NCBI GenBank assembly: GCA_001794055.1
Contig: MGJB01000012.1
Location: 655 to 64,654 of the forward strand
DNA from: Candidatus Yanofskybacteria bacterium RIFCSPHIGHO2_01_FULL_41_26
Lineage (GTDB): Bacteria; Patescibacteria; Paceibacteria; 2-02-FULL-40-12; GWA2-44-9
Direction of reading: 5' to 3'
Length of the DNA stretch: 64,000 bases
Part shown: positions 50,072 through 59,686 of the stretch, one piece after another
Position numbering within the stretch: the stretch's first letter is position 1
Layout: every line of letters starts with the position of its first letter
Program-made: the position numbers and the translations under genes
The notes under the pieces: model-generated
What the model saw: only the letters and a program-made list of their open reading frames with translations
Told to the model about the DNA's origin: nothing
Database searches by the model: none

Positions 50072-50812
50072 TTAGCTGGCACACCATACGAGAGCAGTGG
50101 CGTTGTCCTTAAGACCCCTTTTTTCAGCCCATTCCATAAGTTCATCCGCAGTAGCATTTCTTTTGGCAAATTCTCTCACCTCTTCTACCAAACGAGGGGT
50201 GTCAGAATGTCCGGGATCAAAAAGACCATCAGACGCAACCAGTACCCACACCGGTTCGGCAATAGTATAAATTTCGGGTTCCCTGGAGAGAATACCATCT
50301 AGATGAGCATCGCCAAGAGCTCGGCTTATCTGAAGACCCTGAGCCAAATCGCTTAAATCACTCCAAATATATCCACCACTATATATCCCGCCTCGTTCTT
50401 CAGCTGCTTTTCTTTCTTCAAGATTTGAACGCACATTATGTTCAGGACTTGTATGCAATCTACCCTGTTTGTCGTAAATTACCACTGGAGAGTCACCCAA
50501 AATTGCAACTGATGCGGTATTCAACTCCTCGGAAATTATTACGCCTGAAAAAGTTGATCCGACTGTGTATTGACGAGTGGAACGGTTTAGGTCAGCAACC
50601 AATGAATTTAATCTGTGCTCTGGCTTTCCCTCGTTAAGCGCTATCATTCTAAAAATATTTTTTGCACAAAAACCAGCAACTCCTTCTCCGCCATGTCCAT
50701 CCATAACAACCAGCAACCGCCATTTTCTGTCCGGAATATAAGTTTCATAATATCTATCCTCTTGATATGGTCTTGGTCCCTGTTTTACGGCAGATGTGAC
50801 ATTGCCTTTCAT
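50072..50812 (-). CDS. PP2C-family protein serine/threonine phosphatase
   Basis: The start at 50812 has AAGGGGG 5-6 nt upstream (a TTG 15 nt further up is ignored), giving 246 aa. PP2C metal motifs: RPYQEDRYYE, VVMDGHGGEGVA, ALGDAHLDGI, VLVASDGLFD, and the final KDNATALVW (D-N). Cytosolic and complete. No kinase partner in the window. Confidence 0.92.
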   Translation of the reverse strand: MKGNVTSAVKQGPRPYQEDRYYETYIPDRKWRLLVVMDGHGGEGVAGFCAKNIFRMIALNEGKPEHRLNSLVADLNRSTRQYTVGSTFSGVIISEELNTASVAILGDSPVVIYDKQGRLHTSPEHNVRSNLEERKAAEERGGIYSGGYIWSDLSDLAQGLQISRALGDAHLDGILSREPEIYTIAEPVWVLVASDGLFDPGHSDTPRLVEEVREFAKRNATADELMEWAEKRGLKDNATALVWCAS

Positions 50813-50924
50813 GTTTACCCCCTTCAAATGTAAGCGAACTCCCCCTAAACTAACCCAAATCAGCCCTCAAGTCAACCCCACCAACTTCCAAAAACTATTT
50901 TTACTCATAGATTTTGGGGTTAGT

Positions 50925-51107
50925 TTATTTCTTCAATCCATTCCAAGCGAGACAGCCGGCAAAAACTACACCAACCAAACTAAACCATATGGGTATCGCC
51001 CACCCGTTAAAAACCACCTCCCAGCCACTTATCAGTCGTAGAGCATGCATTACCGCCACGACCGCAAACACAGTCCCCGTCACTTTTCGATAGGTGTTAT
51101 TGTTCAT
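50925..51107 (-). CDS. small two-helix membrane protein
   Basis: The ATG at 51107 follows an extended -10 (TGCTATAAT) by 6 nt, so the mRNA is leaderless. 60 aa with two membrane segments (VTGTVFAVVAVMHALRLI and IPIWFSLVGVVFAGCLAWNG). Similar small proteins are common in CPR; function unknown. Confidence 0.65.
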   Translation of the reverse strand: MNNNTYRKVTGTVFAVVAVMHALRLISGWEVVFNGWAIPIWFSLVGVVFAGCLAWNGLKK

Positions 51108-51113
51108 GTTTAA

Positions 51114-51122
51114 ATTATAGCA
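51114..51122 (-). promoter_or_regulatory. extended -10 promoter, leaderless gene
   Basis: TGCTATAAT on the minus strand, 6 nt before the ATG at 51107. It decides the start over an upstream in-frame codon. Confidence 0.65.
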
Positions 51123-51203
51123 TTTTTTATTCCCCACTCCAGACTTCAGCAGTTTAGCGATTCCTTCTCCTCCAACCCAAATAATTAAAAACCGCCTCGG
51201 GTT

Positions 51204-51434
51204 TTATTTTAAAACCGCGCTTGAAAATGGAACAGAAAATGCCCTGCACCATACCCAGACCTCGTTATATTCCTCCGGGTTTATACTCTCCGAAACTTCA
51301 TAGTTCTGTCCGCCAATATTACCCTTCAATGCGCCTATTCTTGCCTCACTTGAATATTTCCCATCTTTGCCAAAATAGACAAACAAGTCTGGCCCATTGG
51401 TTACCTTGAAATTATCTTCAAAAAAACTTTCCAA
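51204..51434 (-). CDS. DM13-domain protein, frame disrupted at its start
   Basis: The 76 residues read as a DM13 domain: FEDNFKVTNGPDLFVYFG, GALKGNIGGQNYEVSE, and EVWVWCRAFSVPFSSAVL with the conserved WC. This frame starts at a TTG just after a stop. A TATAAT box 6 nt before an ATG at 51451 opens MIKTNFWKV in another frame, which meets the DM13 frame at a T7 run (A7 on the plus strand, 51420-51426). One extra T would make an 82-aa protein with a leaderless start. Slippage, a recent frameshift or a base error are all possible. DM13 domains are thought to take part in redox reactions. Confidence 0.65.
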   Translation of the reverse strand: MESFFEDNFKVTNGPDLFVYFGKDGKYSSEARIGALKGNIGGQNYEVSESINPEEYNEVWVWCRAFSVPFSSAVLK

Positions 51435-51517
51435 AAATTAGTTTTAATCATATTCCCATTATACCGACAAACGCATAAATCCAAAATCGTCTACTGCAAC
51501 ATATGTCGCATTTAAAT

Positions 51518-52348
51518 TTATGGCTGGAACAATTCCTCGGGTATAAAACTTACGCTTTCAACTCCTGGAAATTGTTTGGCAACTGCTTCTATTTGAAACC
51601 ACAAAATTTCCACACGGCAAGAACCACCTCCTGTTTTGTTCTGTGGGTCTTTAAATTCTAAAGTTAAAATTCCATTTTTCAACGATGCACCAATTAATTC
51701 TACGCCCTGAAGAGGAAATTCTGTAGTAATACCCGATGCCAATTCAGAGGCGGTCAAATTTCCCTGCAACAAAAGACGAATGGCGTCCTGAATCGGTATT
51801 GCTGTATAAGAAATTTGGCGCTCAACAGAAACGAGGCCTTGTCTTGAACACATTATGTTCCCGCTTGAATCTTTGTCGTTATCTGGATTGTAATAATAGA
51901 GTTTGACGGTCTGTTTTGATGAGGCTTGAAGATTAAAGCTAACTGGAACTTTAATTTGATTGGCATATTCAGGTAAATCTGATGGATTGTCTTTTTCAAA
52001 AACAAGATAACCTTTTCGTGTAGCAGGGGTTGCAAAATTCAATTCAGCTTCAAATTCCACAAAGTCGGTTACCATCCAGTCGGTTTTTGCTTGTGCTGGA
52101 ACAACAGCCAGTTCTTTGCCGTTATCGTCAAAAAGTCGGACAGGAAAACTGGCTTCAAAAAACCAAGTCCCTCTAGCTTTGCCTTTAACAACAAGCGGAG
52201 AAGAAACTTCCTCAAAGGCAAACGGGCTCTCAAGCACAATTAAATCCTCATCTAGACAAGCTGTGAATTCGCAATACAAAATTCCGCTAATCACTATTGC
52301 TAATACCACAACAAATATCGTCCAGTATTTATGTCCTATCACACTCAT
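51518..52348 (-). CDS. Gmad2/GerMN-domain exported protein
   Basis: The 276 aa have an N-terminal membrane anchor (about 8-27) and a Gmad2 Ig-like domain with VLESPFAFEEVSSPLVVKG, then ARGTWFFEASFPVRL, DWMVTDFVEFEA and FEKDNPSDLPE. A GerMN domain follows (VKLYYYNPDNDKD, ALRLLLQG-type sequence IRLLLQGNLTASE, GVESVSFIPEE). This pairing is common in spore formers and in CPR cell-surface proteins. Function unresolved. Ends about 45 nt after a leaderless promoter region of the DM13 gene. Confidence 0.9.
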   Translation of the reverse strand: MSVIGHKYWTIFVVVLAIVISGILYCEFTACLDEDLIVLESPFAFEEVSSPLVVKGKARGTWFFEASFPVRLFDDNGKELAVVPAQAKTDWMVTDFVEFEAELNFATPATRKGYLVFEKDNPSDLPEYANQIKVPVSFNLQASSKQTVKLYYYNPDNDKDSSGNIMCSRQGLVSVERQISYTAIPIQDAIRLLLQGNLTASELASGITTEFPLQGVELIGASLKNGILTLEFKDPQNKTGGGSCRVEILWFQIEAVAKQFPGVESVSFIPEELFQP

Positions 52349-52472
52349 AGATCAATCATACCTTCCAACAAAACTCGGGACAAGCTTCACCCTCCCAAAT
52401 CAAATAATCAAAAATCGCCCGTTGAAGTAGCCATAGGCTCTGATGTAATTGAGCCAGACAAGCACAGAAGTT

Positions 52473-55400
52473 TTATTCGTTCATTTCGCTGCCGAACCCC
52501 GTCCCCGCCGGAATCAATCTTCCGATAATGACATTTTCCTTGAGACCTCGAAGGTAATCTTCTTTACCAAGAATGGCGCTGTCTATGAGGACTCTGGCTG
52601 TTTCCTGGAAAGAAGCGGCCGAGAGAAAGCTATCCGTGGTCAAAGACACTTTAGTAATACCAAGCAATAATTGCTCAAAAATTGCTTCTGTTTTTTTGTT
52701 AGTTTTAGCTTTCTCGTTCTCTATCCAAGCAGTTCTTTTTTCAACTGTGTCCCCGGCCAAAAGATCGGTGTCTCCAGAATCAAGAACCTTGACTCTTGAA
52801 AACATCTGCCTGACAATTAATTCAACGTGTTTATCGTTGATGCTATCTCCAGTCGGCGAATAAATACTCTGAACTTCTCTGATTATGTACCTCGCCACCA
52901 AATCAATATTGTCAGTGGCTTTAAATAATTCTCTCAAATCAACATGACCTTCGCTTAATTGCTGGCCAACGTAAATTAAATCTCCGGCTGCCACAGTAAT
53001 GGTAATATTAGGAGCCACAAGATATTCTCTCTTTTCTCCGGTCTCCACAACTTCAACAGCGAGAGCCTTCTGTTTGCCCCTGTCTTCAACAGCTAAAACT
53101 TTTCCATCGACATCGGCAACTAATGCTTTAAATGTCGGCGGCCTGGCTTCAAAAATTTCTTCAACCCTAGGCAAACCCATGGTAATATCCGCTCCACCAG
53201 CAACGCCTCCGGTATGAAAAGTTCTCATCGTAAGCTGGGTACCTGGTTCACCAATGGCTTGGGCGGTAACAATACCGACCGCTTCGCCTATTTCAACTAA
53301 TTCATTTTTGGAAAGATCGTATCCATAGCACAATCGACAAATTCCCGTATAAGCCTTGCACTTTATAGCCGATCTGACTTTAATTGTTTTGAGCTCTAAT
53401 TCTTCAATTTTCTTGGCAGATTCTTTATCGACTATTTTGTTTTTCTTAATGATAATATTGCCATCTTTGTCTAAAATATCTTCCAATACGGCCCGGCCTT
53501 TCACTCTCCGGCCTAGGGTTTCGCCGCTTACCTTGCCATCCTCGGCATACATTATAAATCCTTCTTTGTCTTTGCAATCTTCCTCGGTAATAACAATATC
53601 CTGCGCTACATCAACCAAGCGTCTTGTCAAATATCCCGCAGTGGCAGTTTTCAAGGCAGTATCCACCAACCCTTTTCTGGCCCCGTGAGTGGATATAAAA
53701 TATTCAAGAGAAGTTAGACCCTCTTTAAGAGAATTTCTTACCGGCAACTCGATAAGTTCTCCGGCTGGATTGGCAAAAATACCCCTCATGCCCATCATTT
53801 GGTCCAAAGTTCCCCAAGTTCCTCTGGACTTCGAATTAACAAGCATAAAAGCAGCATCGTTAGGATCAAGTTGTTTCTTAACCAACACGGAGAGCTGTGA
53901 TTTGGTTGTGTTCCAAATTTCTATGGCTTTTGAACGTCTCTCATATTCGGTAAGCAAACCATCTTCATATAATGCTTTATTTTCTTCTATTAATTTATCG
54001 GCCTCTTCGATAATGCCTTTCTTTTCAATTGGAATTTTCAAATCATTCATACCCCATGAAATGCCGGACATGGTTGCATAGTGAAATCCGAGATCTTTTA
54101 CTTTGTCCAGAAAAACAACAGTAGCTTCTTTTCCGAATTCATCCCAAATGTCAGAACCAATAAACTTTAAGTCCGGCTTAGTCAAAGTCCTGTTTGTAAA
54201 TCCGTGTCCTTTGGGCAAGGCCTTATTGAATATCATGCGGCCCGGAGTCGTTTCTATCATTTTCGGTTCTTTATTATCTCCGCCAGCTGGCGGATTATAA
54301 TCAGGATTGGGAACCTTTATCTTGGCTCTTAAGTCAGTAAATTTGTTCTCAAAAGATAGGAGAGCTTCGTATCGGGAAGAGAATGTTTTGCCTTCGCCCC
54401 TTGCGCCGTCCAACATACTGGTCAAATAATAGATACCAAAAGATACGTCGTGACTTGGCGAAGCGACGGGTTCTCCGGTGGCTGGTTTCAAAATTCCATG
54501 ACTGGCAAGCATTAATTCTCTTGCTTCTTTTTGGGCTTCATTGGTCAAGGGCAAATGAACAGCCATCTGATCTCCATCAAAGTCGGCATTAAAAGCATGG
54601 GTAGGCAAGGCCGGGATTTTAATAGCTTTGCCTTCTATCAGCATCGGCTCAAATGCTTGTACGGATAACCGATGCAAGGTCGGAGCACGATTAAGCAAAA
54701 CCAATTTATTTTGCATTGCTTCTTCAAGCGCAGTCCAAACATCAGCAGTTTCCTGTTCTATCAGTCGGCCGGCTGATTTAATGTTGTGAGCAAGTTCTTT
54801 TCTTATTAAAATTCCTATAACAAATGGTTTGAATAATTCCAAAGCCATTTGCTTGGGCAAACCGCATTCGGCCAAGTTTAATTCCGGACCGATAACGATC
54901 ACGCTTCTTCCGGAATAATCCACTCTTTTGCCCAGCAAGTTCTGTCTGAACCGGCCCTGTTTTCCTTTGAGCATATCCGCCAGTGATTTCAAGGCCCTCT
55001 TCTGCCCCGTTGAAGCAGCTGTCGTAATTTGTCCCTTTCTCATCGAGTTGTCGAGAAGAGCATCAACGGCTTCCTGAAGCATTCTTTTTTCATTTTTAGT
55101 AATAACTTCTGGAGCTTTCAATTCCAGCAAATGCTTCAAGCGGTTGTTTCTGTTTATTACTCGCCTGTACAGATCATTTGAATCCGAGGTGGCATAACGG
55201 CCTCCATCTAAGGGAACCATCGGTCTTAATGCCGGCGGAATAACCGGAAGAATGGTAATGATCGCCCACTCCGGACGAATTCCGGCTTTTATCATTCCCT
55301 TCAAAAACTTCAGTCGTCTTGATATTTTTCTCACCTCTAAAGGATTTGATTCGTTCTTCATCTCTCCTTCCAATTCAACAAGCATTTCTTCCATGTTTAA

Positions 55401-56054
55401 CTCCTCCAGTAGTTTTCTAACTGCTTCCGCTCCAATGCCTGCTTCGAATACTTCGCCGTATTTAGCGGAAAGGTCTCTAAAATCAAGTTCAGAAATTATT
55501 TGGTATTTTAACAAATTTCTTAAATTGTTCCTCTCGCGGTCTTTTAATTCTTTCAGGGATTCCTCTTCGGAAATGTTCTTGGAATTCTTTAGTTTTGATT
55601 TAAATTCAGACTCAATCCTCTTCATCGCTTCAGCTTTCAAATCTTCATTAACACTGGTAACGATATAGCTTGCGAAATAAATCACTCTTTCCAGTTCAGG
55701 CAGAGAAACCCCAAGAATGGTAGCAACCTTAGAGGGCACACCTCGCAAGAACCAAATATGGGCAACCGGAGCGGCAAGTTTAATGTGGCCCATTCTTTCT
55801 CGCCTTACAATTGAGCGTGTTACTTCGACTCCGCACCTGTCGCAAATAATTCCCTTATATCGTATTCTCTTGTATTTGCCGCAATAACATTCCCAATCTT
55901 TCGTGGGGCCAAAAATAGATTCCGAAAACAAACCTTCCCTCTCCGGTTTCTGGGTTCGATAATTGATTGTTTCCGGTTTCGTTACTTCTCCATATGACCA
56001 AGACATTATATCGTCCGGAGAAGCAATTTTTAATTTTATTGAAGATAAATCCAT
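52473..56054 (-). CDS. rpoC: RNA polymerase beta' subunit
   Basis: The 1193 aa have zinc ligands C56, C58, C71 and C74, the catalytic NADFDGDQMAVH, and the second zinc site CKAYTGICRLCYG. The trigger-loop region is GEPGTQLTMRTFHTGGVAGG, and the C-terminal helices end in VIIGRLIPAGTGFGSE. Shorter than E. coli RpoC because lineage inserts are absent, the CPR norm. An insert NPDYNPPAGGDNKEP is encoded by a palindromic repeat. It follows rpoB by 16 bp. Confidence 0.98.
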   Translation of the reverse strand: MDLSSIKLKIASPDDIMSWSYGEVTKPETINYRTQKPEREGLFSESIFGPTKDWECYCGKYKRIRYKGIICDRCGVEVTRSIVRRERMGHIKLAAPVAHIWFLRGVPSKVATILGVSLPELERVIYFASYIVTSVNEDLKAEAMKRIESEFKSKLKNSKNISEEESLKELKDRERNNLRNLLKYQIISELDFRDLSAKYGEVFEAGIGAEAVRKLLEELNMEEMLVELEGEMKNESNPLEVRKISRRLKFLKGMIKAGIRPEWAIITILPVIPPALRPMVPLDGGRYATSDSNDLYRRVINRNNRLKHLLELKAPEVITKNEKRMLQEAVDALLDNSMRKGQITTAASTGQKRALKSLADMLKGKQGRFRQNLLGKRVDYSGRSVIVIGPELNLAECGLPKQMALELFKPFVIGILIRKELAHNIKSAGRLIEQETADVWTALEEAMQNKLVLLNRAPTLHRLSVQAFEPMLIEGKAIKIPALPTHAFNADFDGDQMAVHLPLTNEAQKEARELMLASHGILKPATGEPVASPSHDVSFGIYYLTSMLDGARGEGKTFSSRYEALLSFENKFTDLRAKIKVPNPDYNPPAGGDNKEPKMIETTPGRMIFNKALPKGHGFTNRTLTKPDLKFIGSDIWDEFGKEATVVFLDKVKDLGFHYATMSGISWGMNDLKIPIEKKGIIEEADKLIEENKALYEDGLLTEYERRSKAIEIWNTTKSQLSVLVKKQLDPNDAAFMLVNSKSRGTWGTLDQMMGMRGIFANPAGELIELPVRNSLKEGLTSLEYFISTHGARKGLVDTALKTATAGYLTRRLVDVAQDIVITEEDCKDKEGFIMYAEDGKVSGETLGRRVKGRAVLEDILDKDGNIIIKKNKIVDKESAKKIEELELKTIKVRSAIKCKAYTGICRLCYGYDLSKNELVEIGEAVGIVTAQAIGEPGTQLTMRTFHTGGVAGGADITMGLPRVEEIFEARPPTFKALVADVDGKVLAVEDRGKQKALAVEVVETGEKREYLVAPNITITVAAGDLIYVGQQLSEGHVDLRELFKATDNIDLVARYIIREVQSIYSPTGDSINDKHVELIVRQMFSRVKVLDSGDTDLLAGDTVEKRTAWIENEKAKTNKKTEAIFEQLLLGITKVSLTTDSFLSAASFQETARVLIDSAILGKEDYLRGLKENVIIGRLIPAGTGFGSEMNE
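54279..54294. repeat. 16-bp palindrome TCCGCCAGCTGGCGGA (in rpoC)
   Basis: Identical to the palindrome in ftsK, again encoding PPAGG in a surface loop. Confidence 0.8.
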
Positions 56055-56070
56055 ATTATAACTTGATTGA

Positions 56071-59000
56071 TTATCTTTCTATTAATTCTACATTTAAGCC
56101 AAGGCCTTTAATTTCTGACAACAGAACCTTGAATGATTCCGGCAAATGCGGTGCTCTTATTTCCTCTCCGTTAACAATTGATTCATACGTTTTTGCCCGA
56201 CCTAAAACATCATCAGATTTAATGGTCAGCATTTCTTGGAGTGTGTGAGCGGCGCCATATCCTTCAAGGGCCCACACTTCCATTTCCCCGAACCTCTGTC
56301 CCCCAAACTGAGCCTTACCCCCCAATGGCTGTTGGGTAATCAATGAATAAGGACCGATAGATCTCATGTGAAGCTTATCTTCAACCATGTGAATCAGTTT
56401 CATGAAATAGGTTATCCCAACATGGCATTTTGCGTCATAAGCTATTCCGGTTTTTCCATCATACAATTGCATTTTGCCATCTACCGGGTATCCGGCCTTT
56501 TTTAGCTCTTCTACGATTGACTCCTCTGTCGGTCCGGCCATAGCAGGAGTGGCGGCTTTGTAGCCAAGTTTCTTGGCGGCAATACCAAGATGAGATTCAA
56601 GAACCTGTCCGATATTCATACGCGAAATAATGCCCAACGGACTTAAAATAATATCCACCGGAGTTCCATCTTCAAGAAATGGCATATCTTCTTCGGGCAG
56701 AATAGTTGAAATAACACCTTTATTGCCGTGTCTTCCGGCCAACTTGTCTCCAACTTGAGCCTTTCTTAATTGAGCAACAGAAACTTGAATTTTCTTTATC
56801 ACTCCGACATCCAGCTTATCTCCTTCTTCTCTTGAGAAAACCTTAACATCTACAACGCGGCCTTGTTTTCCATAATCCAACCGCAAAGAAGAATCCTTAA
56901 CATCCCTAGATTTATCTCCAAAAATAGCTCTTAATAGTCTTTCTTCAGCAGTAAGGTCGCTTTCGCCTTTTGGAGAAATTTTTCCGACAAGAATGTCTTG
57001 GGAACGAACCTCGGCTCCAATTCTTACTATTCCATCCGGATCAAGATCATTTAATCTTTCCATGGCAACATTGGGAATGTCGTATGTGGTTAATTCCGGA
57101 CCAAGTTTAGTCTCCCTGACATCAGTTGAATAGTCCTCAATGTGAATAGAGGAAAAAACATCTTCTTTTACAAGTCGCTCAGAAATAACAATGGCATCCT
57201 GGAAATTGCATCCTTCATAAGACATGTAAGCCACAACCAAATTTTTGCCCAATGCAATCTCGCCATCTTGGGTTGATGGTCCATCGGCCAAAGCCTGGCC
57301 TTTCTTAACCTTGTCACCTTTAGCAACTAAAACTCTCTGATTCAAACAAGTAAAAGCATTAGAGCGGGCAAATTTTAAAAGTTTGTATTCGTATTCTTTA
57401 CCTTTCTCGGTTTCCAAAACAACACGAGAAGCATCCGCTGCCGTAATGGTCCCCGCCTCGTTGGCAATCACAACCATTCCCGAATCTCGGGCAACTTTGC
57501 CTTCAAGTCCGGTTCCGACATAGGGAGATTCGGGTTGAATAAGAGGAACAGCTTGTCTTTGCATGTTGGAACCCATCAAAGCGCGGTTTGCATCATCATG
57601 CTCTAAGAACGGTATCAAAGAAGTAGAAACCGAGAACATCTGCCTTGGAGAAACATCCACATACTGAACATCTTTCGGTTCGGCGGTTCCTGGTTCGCCA
57701 TGAACACGGCCGACTATCTTGTCGCCGATCAATTGATTATTCTTGTCCATTTCAGCACCTGCCGAAGCAATGATATATCTTTCTTCCTCAACCGCGTCCA
57801 TGTATGTAAACTCATCGGCAACTTTTCCTTTAATTACTTTTCTGTAAGGAGTAAGAATAAATCCCAGATCGGAAATTTTAGAATATAAAGCCAGGTGCCC
57901 GACTAAACCAATGTTTGGGCCTTCTGGGGTAGCAATAGGACAAATTCTCCCGTAATGAGAAGGATGGACATCTCTTACTTCAAAACTCGCCCGTTCTCTG
58001 GTTAAACCTCCCGGGCCAAGAGCTGATAACCTTCTTTTGTGTTCCAATTCTGATAAAGGATTGTGCTGATCCATGAATTGAGACAACTGACCGGAAGCAA
58101 AAAATTCTTTCAAGGCCGCAACAAAAGGTCTGGCGTTTATAAGCTGAGAAGGCAGGACGGTTGCAATATCGGAAGTGGACATTCTGTCTTTAGTTATTCT
58201 TTCCATGCGGGAAAAGGCAATTCTCAATCTGTCTTGTAAAAGCTCCCCAAGAGTTTTAACCCTCCTGTTTCCAAGATGGTCTATGTTGTCCGGCACCGAT
58301 GAGGGATTATTATTGAGCTTAATGATCTCTTTTAATATGGAAATTATATCTTCTTTCCGGAGAATCCGGTTTTCGGTTTTATCCAAAACAAGTTCTTCGT
58401 TAAACCTCTTATTCATTCTAAACCTGCCAACTTTAGAAAGGTCATATCGAGAAGAGTTAAAGAATAAATTATGAACCATCTGACGGGCATTATCTCCAGT
58501 GGCAGGATCTCCGGGTCGAATTCTTTTGTAAAGTTCTATCAATCCTTCCTCTTCGTTTGAAGAAGGGTCGGCAAGTATCGTAGCCAGAATATATTTAACG
58601 TCAGGGTCAGTATCTACATCTTCAAAAAGTTTTTTGATCTCATCATCTTTGGTTATGCCAAAAGCCCTTAATAAAGCCGTTGCGGGAACTTTTCTTTTTC
58701 TATCTATTCTACAGGAAATAACTCCGTTGTATTCGGTTTCAAATTCAAGCCAGGCGCCTCTGGAAGGAATAAGTTTTGCCCCAAAAAATCTTTTTAATCT
58801 TGACGAGCGGGACATTGAAAAGAAAACACCCGGACTTCGAATAAGCTGAGAAATGACAACCCTCTCCACTCCATTAATAATAAAAGTTCCCCTCGGAGTC
58901 ATCAGGGGGAAGTCTGAAAGAAATAACTCTTGTTCTTTGTATTGATCGGTTCTTTTGTTTCTTAAGCCAACCTTAACCTTCAAAGGGGCTTCGTAGGTGA

Positions 59001-59226
59001 TGTTTTTTTCTATTGCCGTTCTTTCTTGGTATTTTGGTTCGTCCAGCTTGTAATCTAAGAAATGCAATTCGAGTTCTTTGCCGGTCCAATCTTCAGTCGG
59101 AGAAACCTCTTTCAGCAACTCCCTCAAACCGACATCCAAAAACCATTTATATGAATCCAACTGAACCTGCACCAAGTTAGGAGCTTCAAATTGATCGACT
59201 CCAAATTTTGAGAATATTTTTCGCAT
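56071..59226 (-). CDS. rpoB: RNA polymerase beta subunit
   Basis: The start at 59226 (MRKIFSKFGVDQFEAPNLV) matches the family N-terminus; a TTG 27 nt upstream with AGGAG is a possible alternative. 1051 aa. Landmarks: FGQLSQFMDQHNPLSE-type rifampicin region (here SGQLSQFMDQHNPLSELEHKRRLSALGPGG), ATPEGPNIGLVGHLA, and GRHGNKGVISTILPEEDMPF. The C-terminal RFGEMEVWALEGYGAAHTLQEM follows. It has no large lineage inserts. Forms an operon with rpoC. Confidence 0.98.
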   Translation of the reverse strand: MRKIFSKFGVDQFEAPNLVQVQLDSYKWFLDVGLRELLKEVSPTEDWTGKELELHFLDYKLDEPKYQERTAIEKNITYEAPLKVKVGLRNKRTDQYKEQELFLSDFPLMTPRGTFIINGVERVVISQLIRSPGVFFSMSRSSRLKRFFGAKLIPSRGAWLEFETEYNGVISCRIDRKRKVPATALLRAFGITKDDEIKKLFEDVDTDPDVKYILATILADPSSNEEEGLIELYKRIRPGDPATGDNARQMVHNLFFNSSRYDLSKVGRFRMNKRFNEELVLDKTENRILRKEDIISILKEIIKLNNNPSSVPDNIDHLGNRRVKTLGELLQDRLRIAFSRMERITKDRMSTSDIATVLPSQLINARPFVAALKEFFASGQLSQFMDQHNPLSELEHKRRLSALGPGGLTRERASFEVRDVHPSHYGRICPIATPEGPNIGLVGHLALYSKISDLGFILTPYRKVIKGKVADEFTYMDAVEEERYIIASAGAEMDKNNQLIGDKIVGRVHGEPGTAEPKDVQYVDVSPRQMFSVSTSLIPFLEHDDANRALMGSNMQRQAVPLIQPESPYVGTGLEGKVARDSGMVVIANEAGTITAADASRVVLETEKGKEYEYKLLKFARSNAFTCLNQRVLVAKGDKVKKGQALADGPSTQDGEIALGKNLVVAYMSYEGCNFQDAIVISERLVKEDVFSSIHIEDYSTDVRETKLGPELTTYDIPNVAMERLNDLDPDGIVRIGAEVRSQDILVGKISPKGESDLTAEERLLRAIFGDKSRDVKDSSLRLDYGKQGRVVDVKVFSREEGDKLDVGVIKKIQVSVAQLRKAQVGDKLAGRHGNKGVISTILPEEDMPFLEDGTPVDIILSPLGIISRMNIGQVLESHLGIAAKKLGYKAATPAMAGPTEESIVEELKKAGYPVDGKMQLYDGKTGIAYDAKCHVGITYFMKLIHMVEDKLHMRSIGPYSLITQQPLGGKAQFGGQRFGEMEVWALEGYGAAHTLQEMLTIKSDDVLGRAKTYESIVNGEEIRAPHLPESFKVLLSEIKGLGLNVELIER

Positions 59227-59365
59227 TTTGGAAGGAATGGGTAAACAAAACAAACACGCTCTCTCCTGTCGTGCTTGACGGATTTTTTATATTAATTTAT
59301 TCGATTGATTCTGGACAATTTGTGGTGGTCAGAAATTGTTAGATTCTTAAATAACCACTCCGCCA

Positions 59366-59381
59366 TCCGCCAACTGGCGGA
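59366..59381. repeat. variant palindrome TCCGCCAACTGGCGGA upstream of rpoB
   Basis: One-base variant of the 16-bp palindrome; with flanking bases it forms CTCCGCCA ... TGGCGGAG. It lies between the 95-aa gene and rpoB. Confidence 0.6.
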
Positions 59382-59398
59382 GACGGACGAATGAGCAT

Positions 59399-59686
59399 TT
59401 AAGAACCTGCAATAATGGCTTGTTTGCTTGCTTTTATAGCCTCAATGAAGGTTTGGGCGATTTTGTGGGCCGAACTTGATTTTTCGACTTTTCCAGTGAT
59501 CTTAACCATTTTTAAAGACAGTGTTTCTATTTTATTCCTTTTACAAATTTTGTCAACAGCCAATATCAACACCGAATCCAAGTTGGCCTCAAACTCAAAA
59601 GTCAAGGTGTCTATCAACCTTTTGCCTTCTTGGAGTTTCAGCTCCACCTCTCCCCTCTTTTCTGTAAAATTTATGATTAGGTTCAT
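59399..59686 (-). CDS. conserved hypothetical protein
   Basis: 95 aa, soluble, no Cys motif or P-loop. The pattern (N-terminal strand MNLIINFTEKRGEVELKLQE, then LDSVLILAVDKICKRNKIETLSLKMVKI) looks like a small alpha/beta protein I have seen next to core genes in CPR, unassigned. It overlaps the MFS gene by 4 nt, so it is co-translated. Confidence 0.6.
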   Translation of the reverse strand: MNLIINFTEKRGEVELKLQEGKRLIDTLTFEFEANLDSVLILAVDKICKRNKIETLSLKMVKITGKVEKSSSAHKIAQTFIEAIKASKQAIIAGS

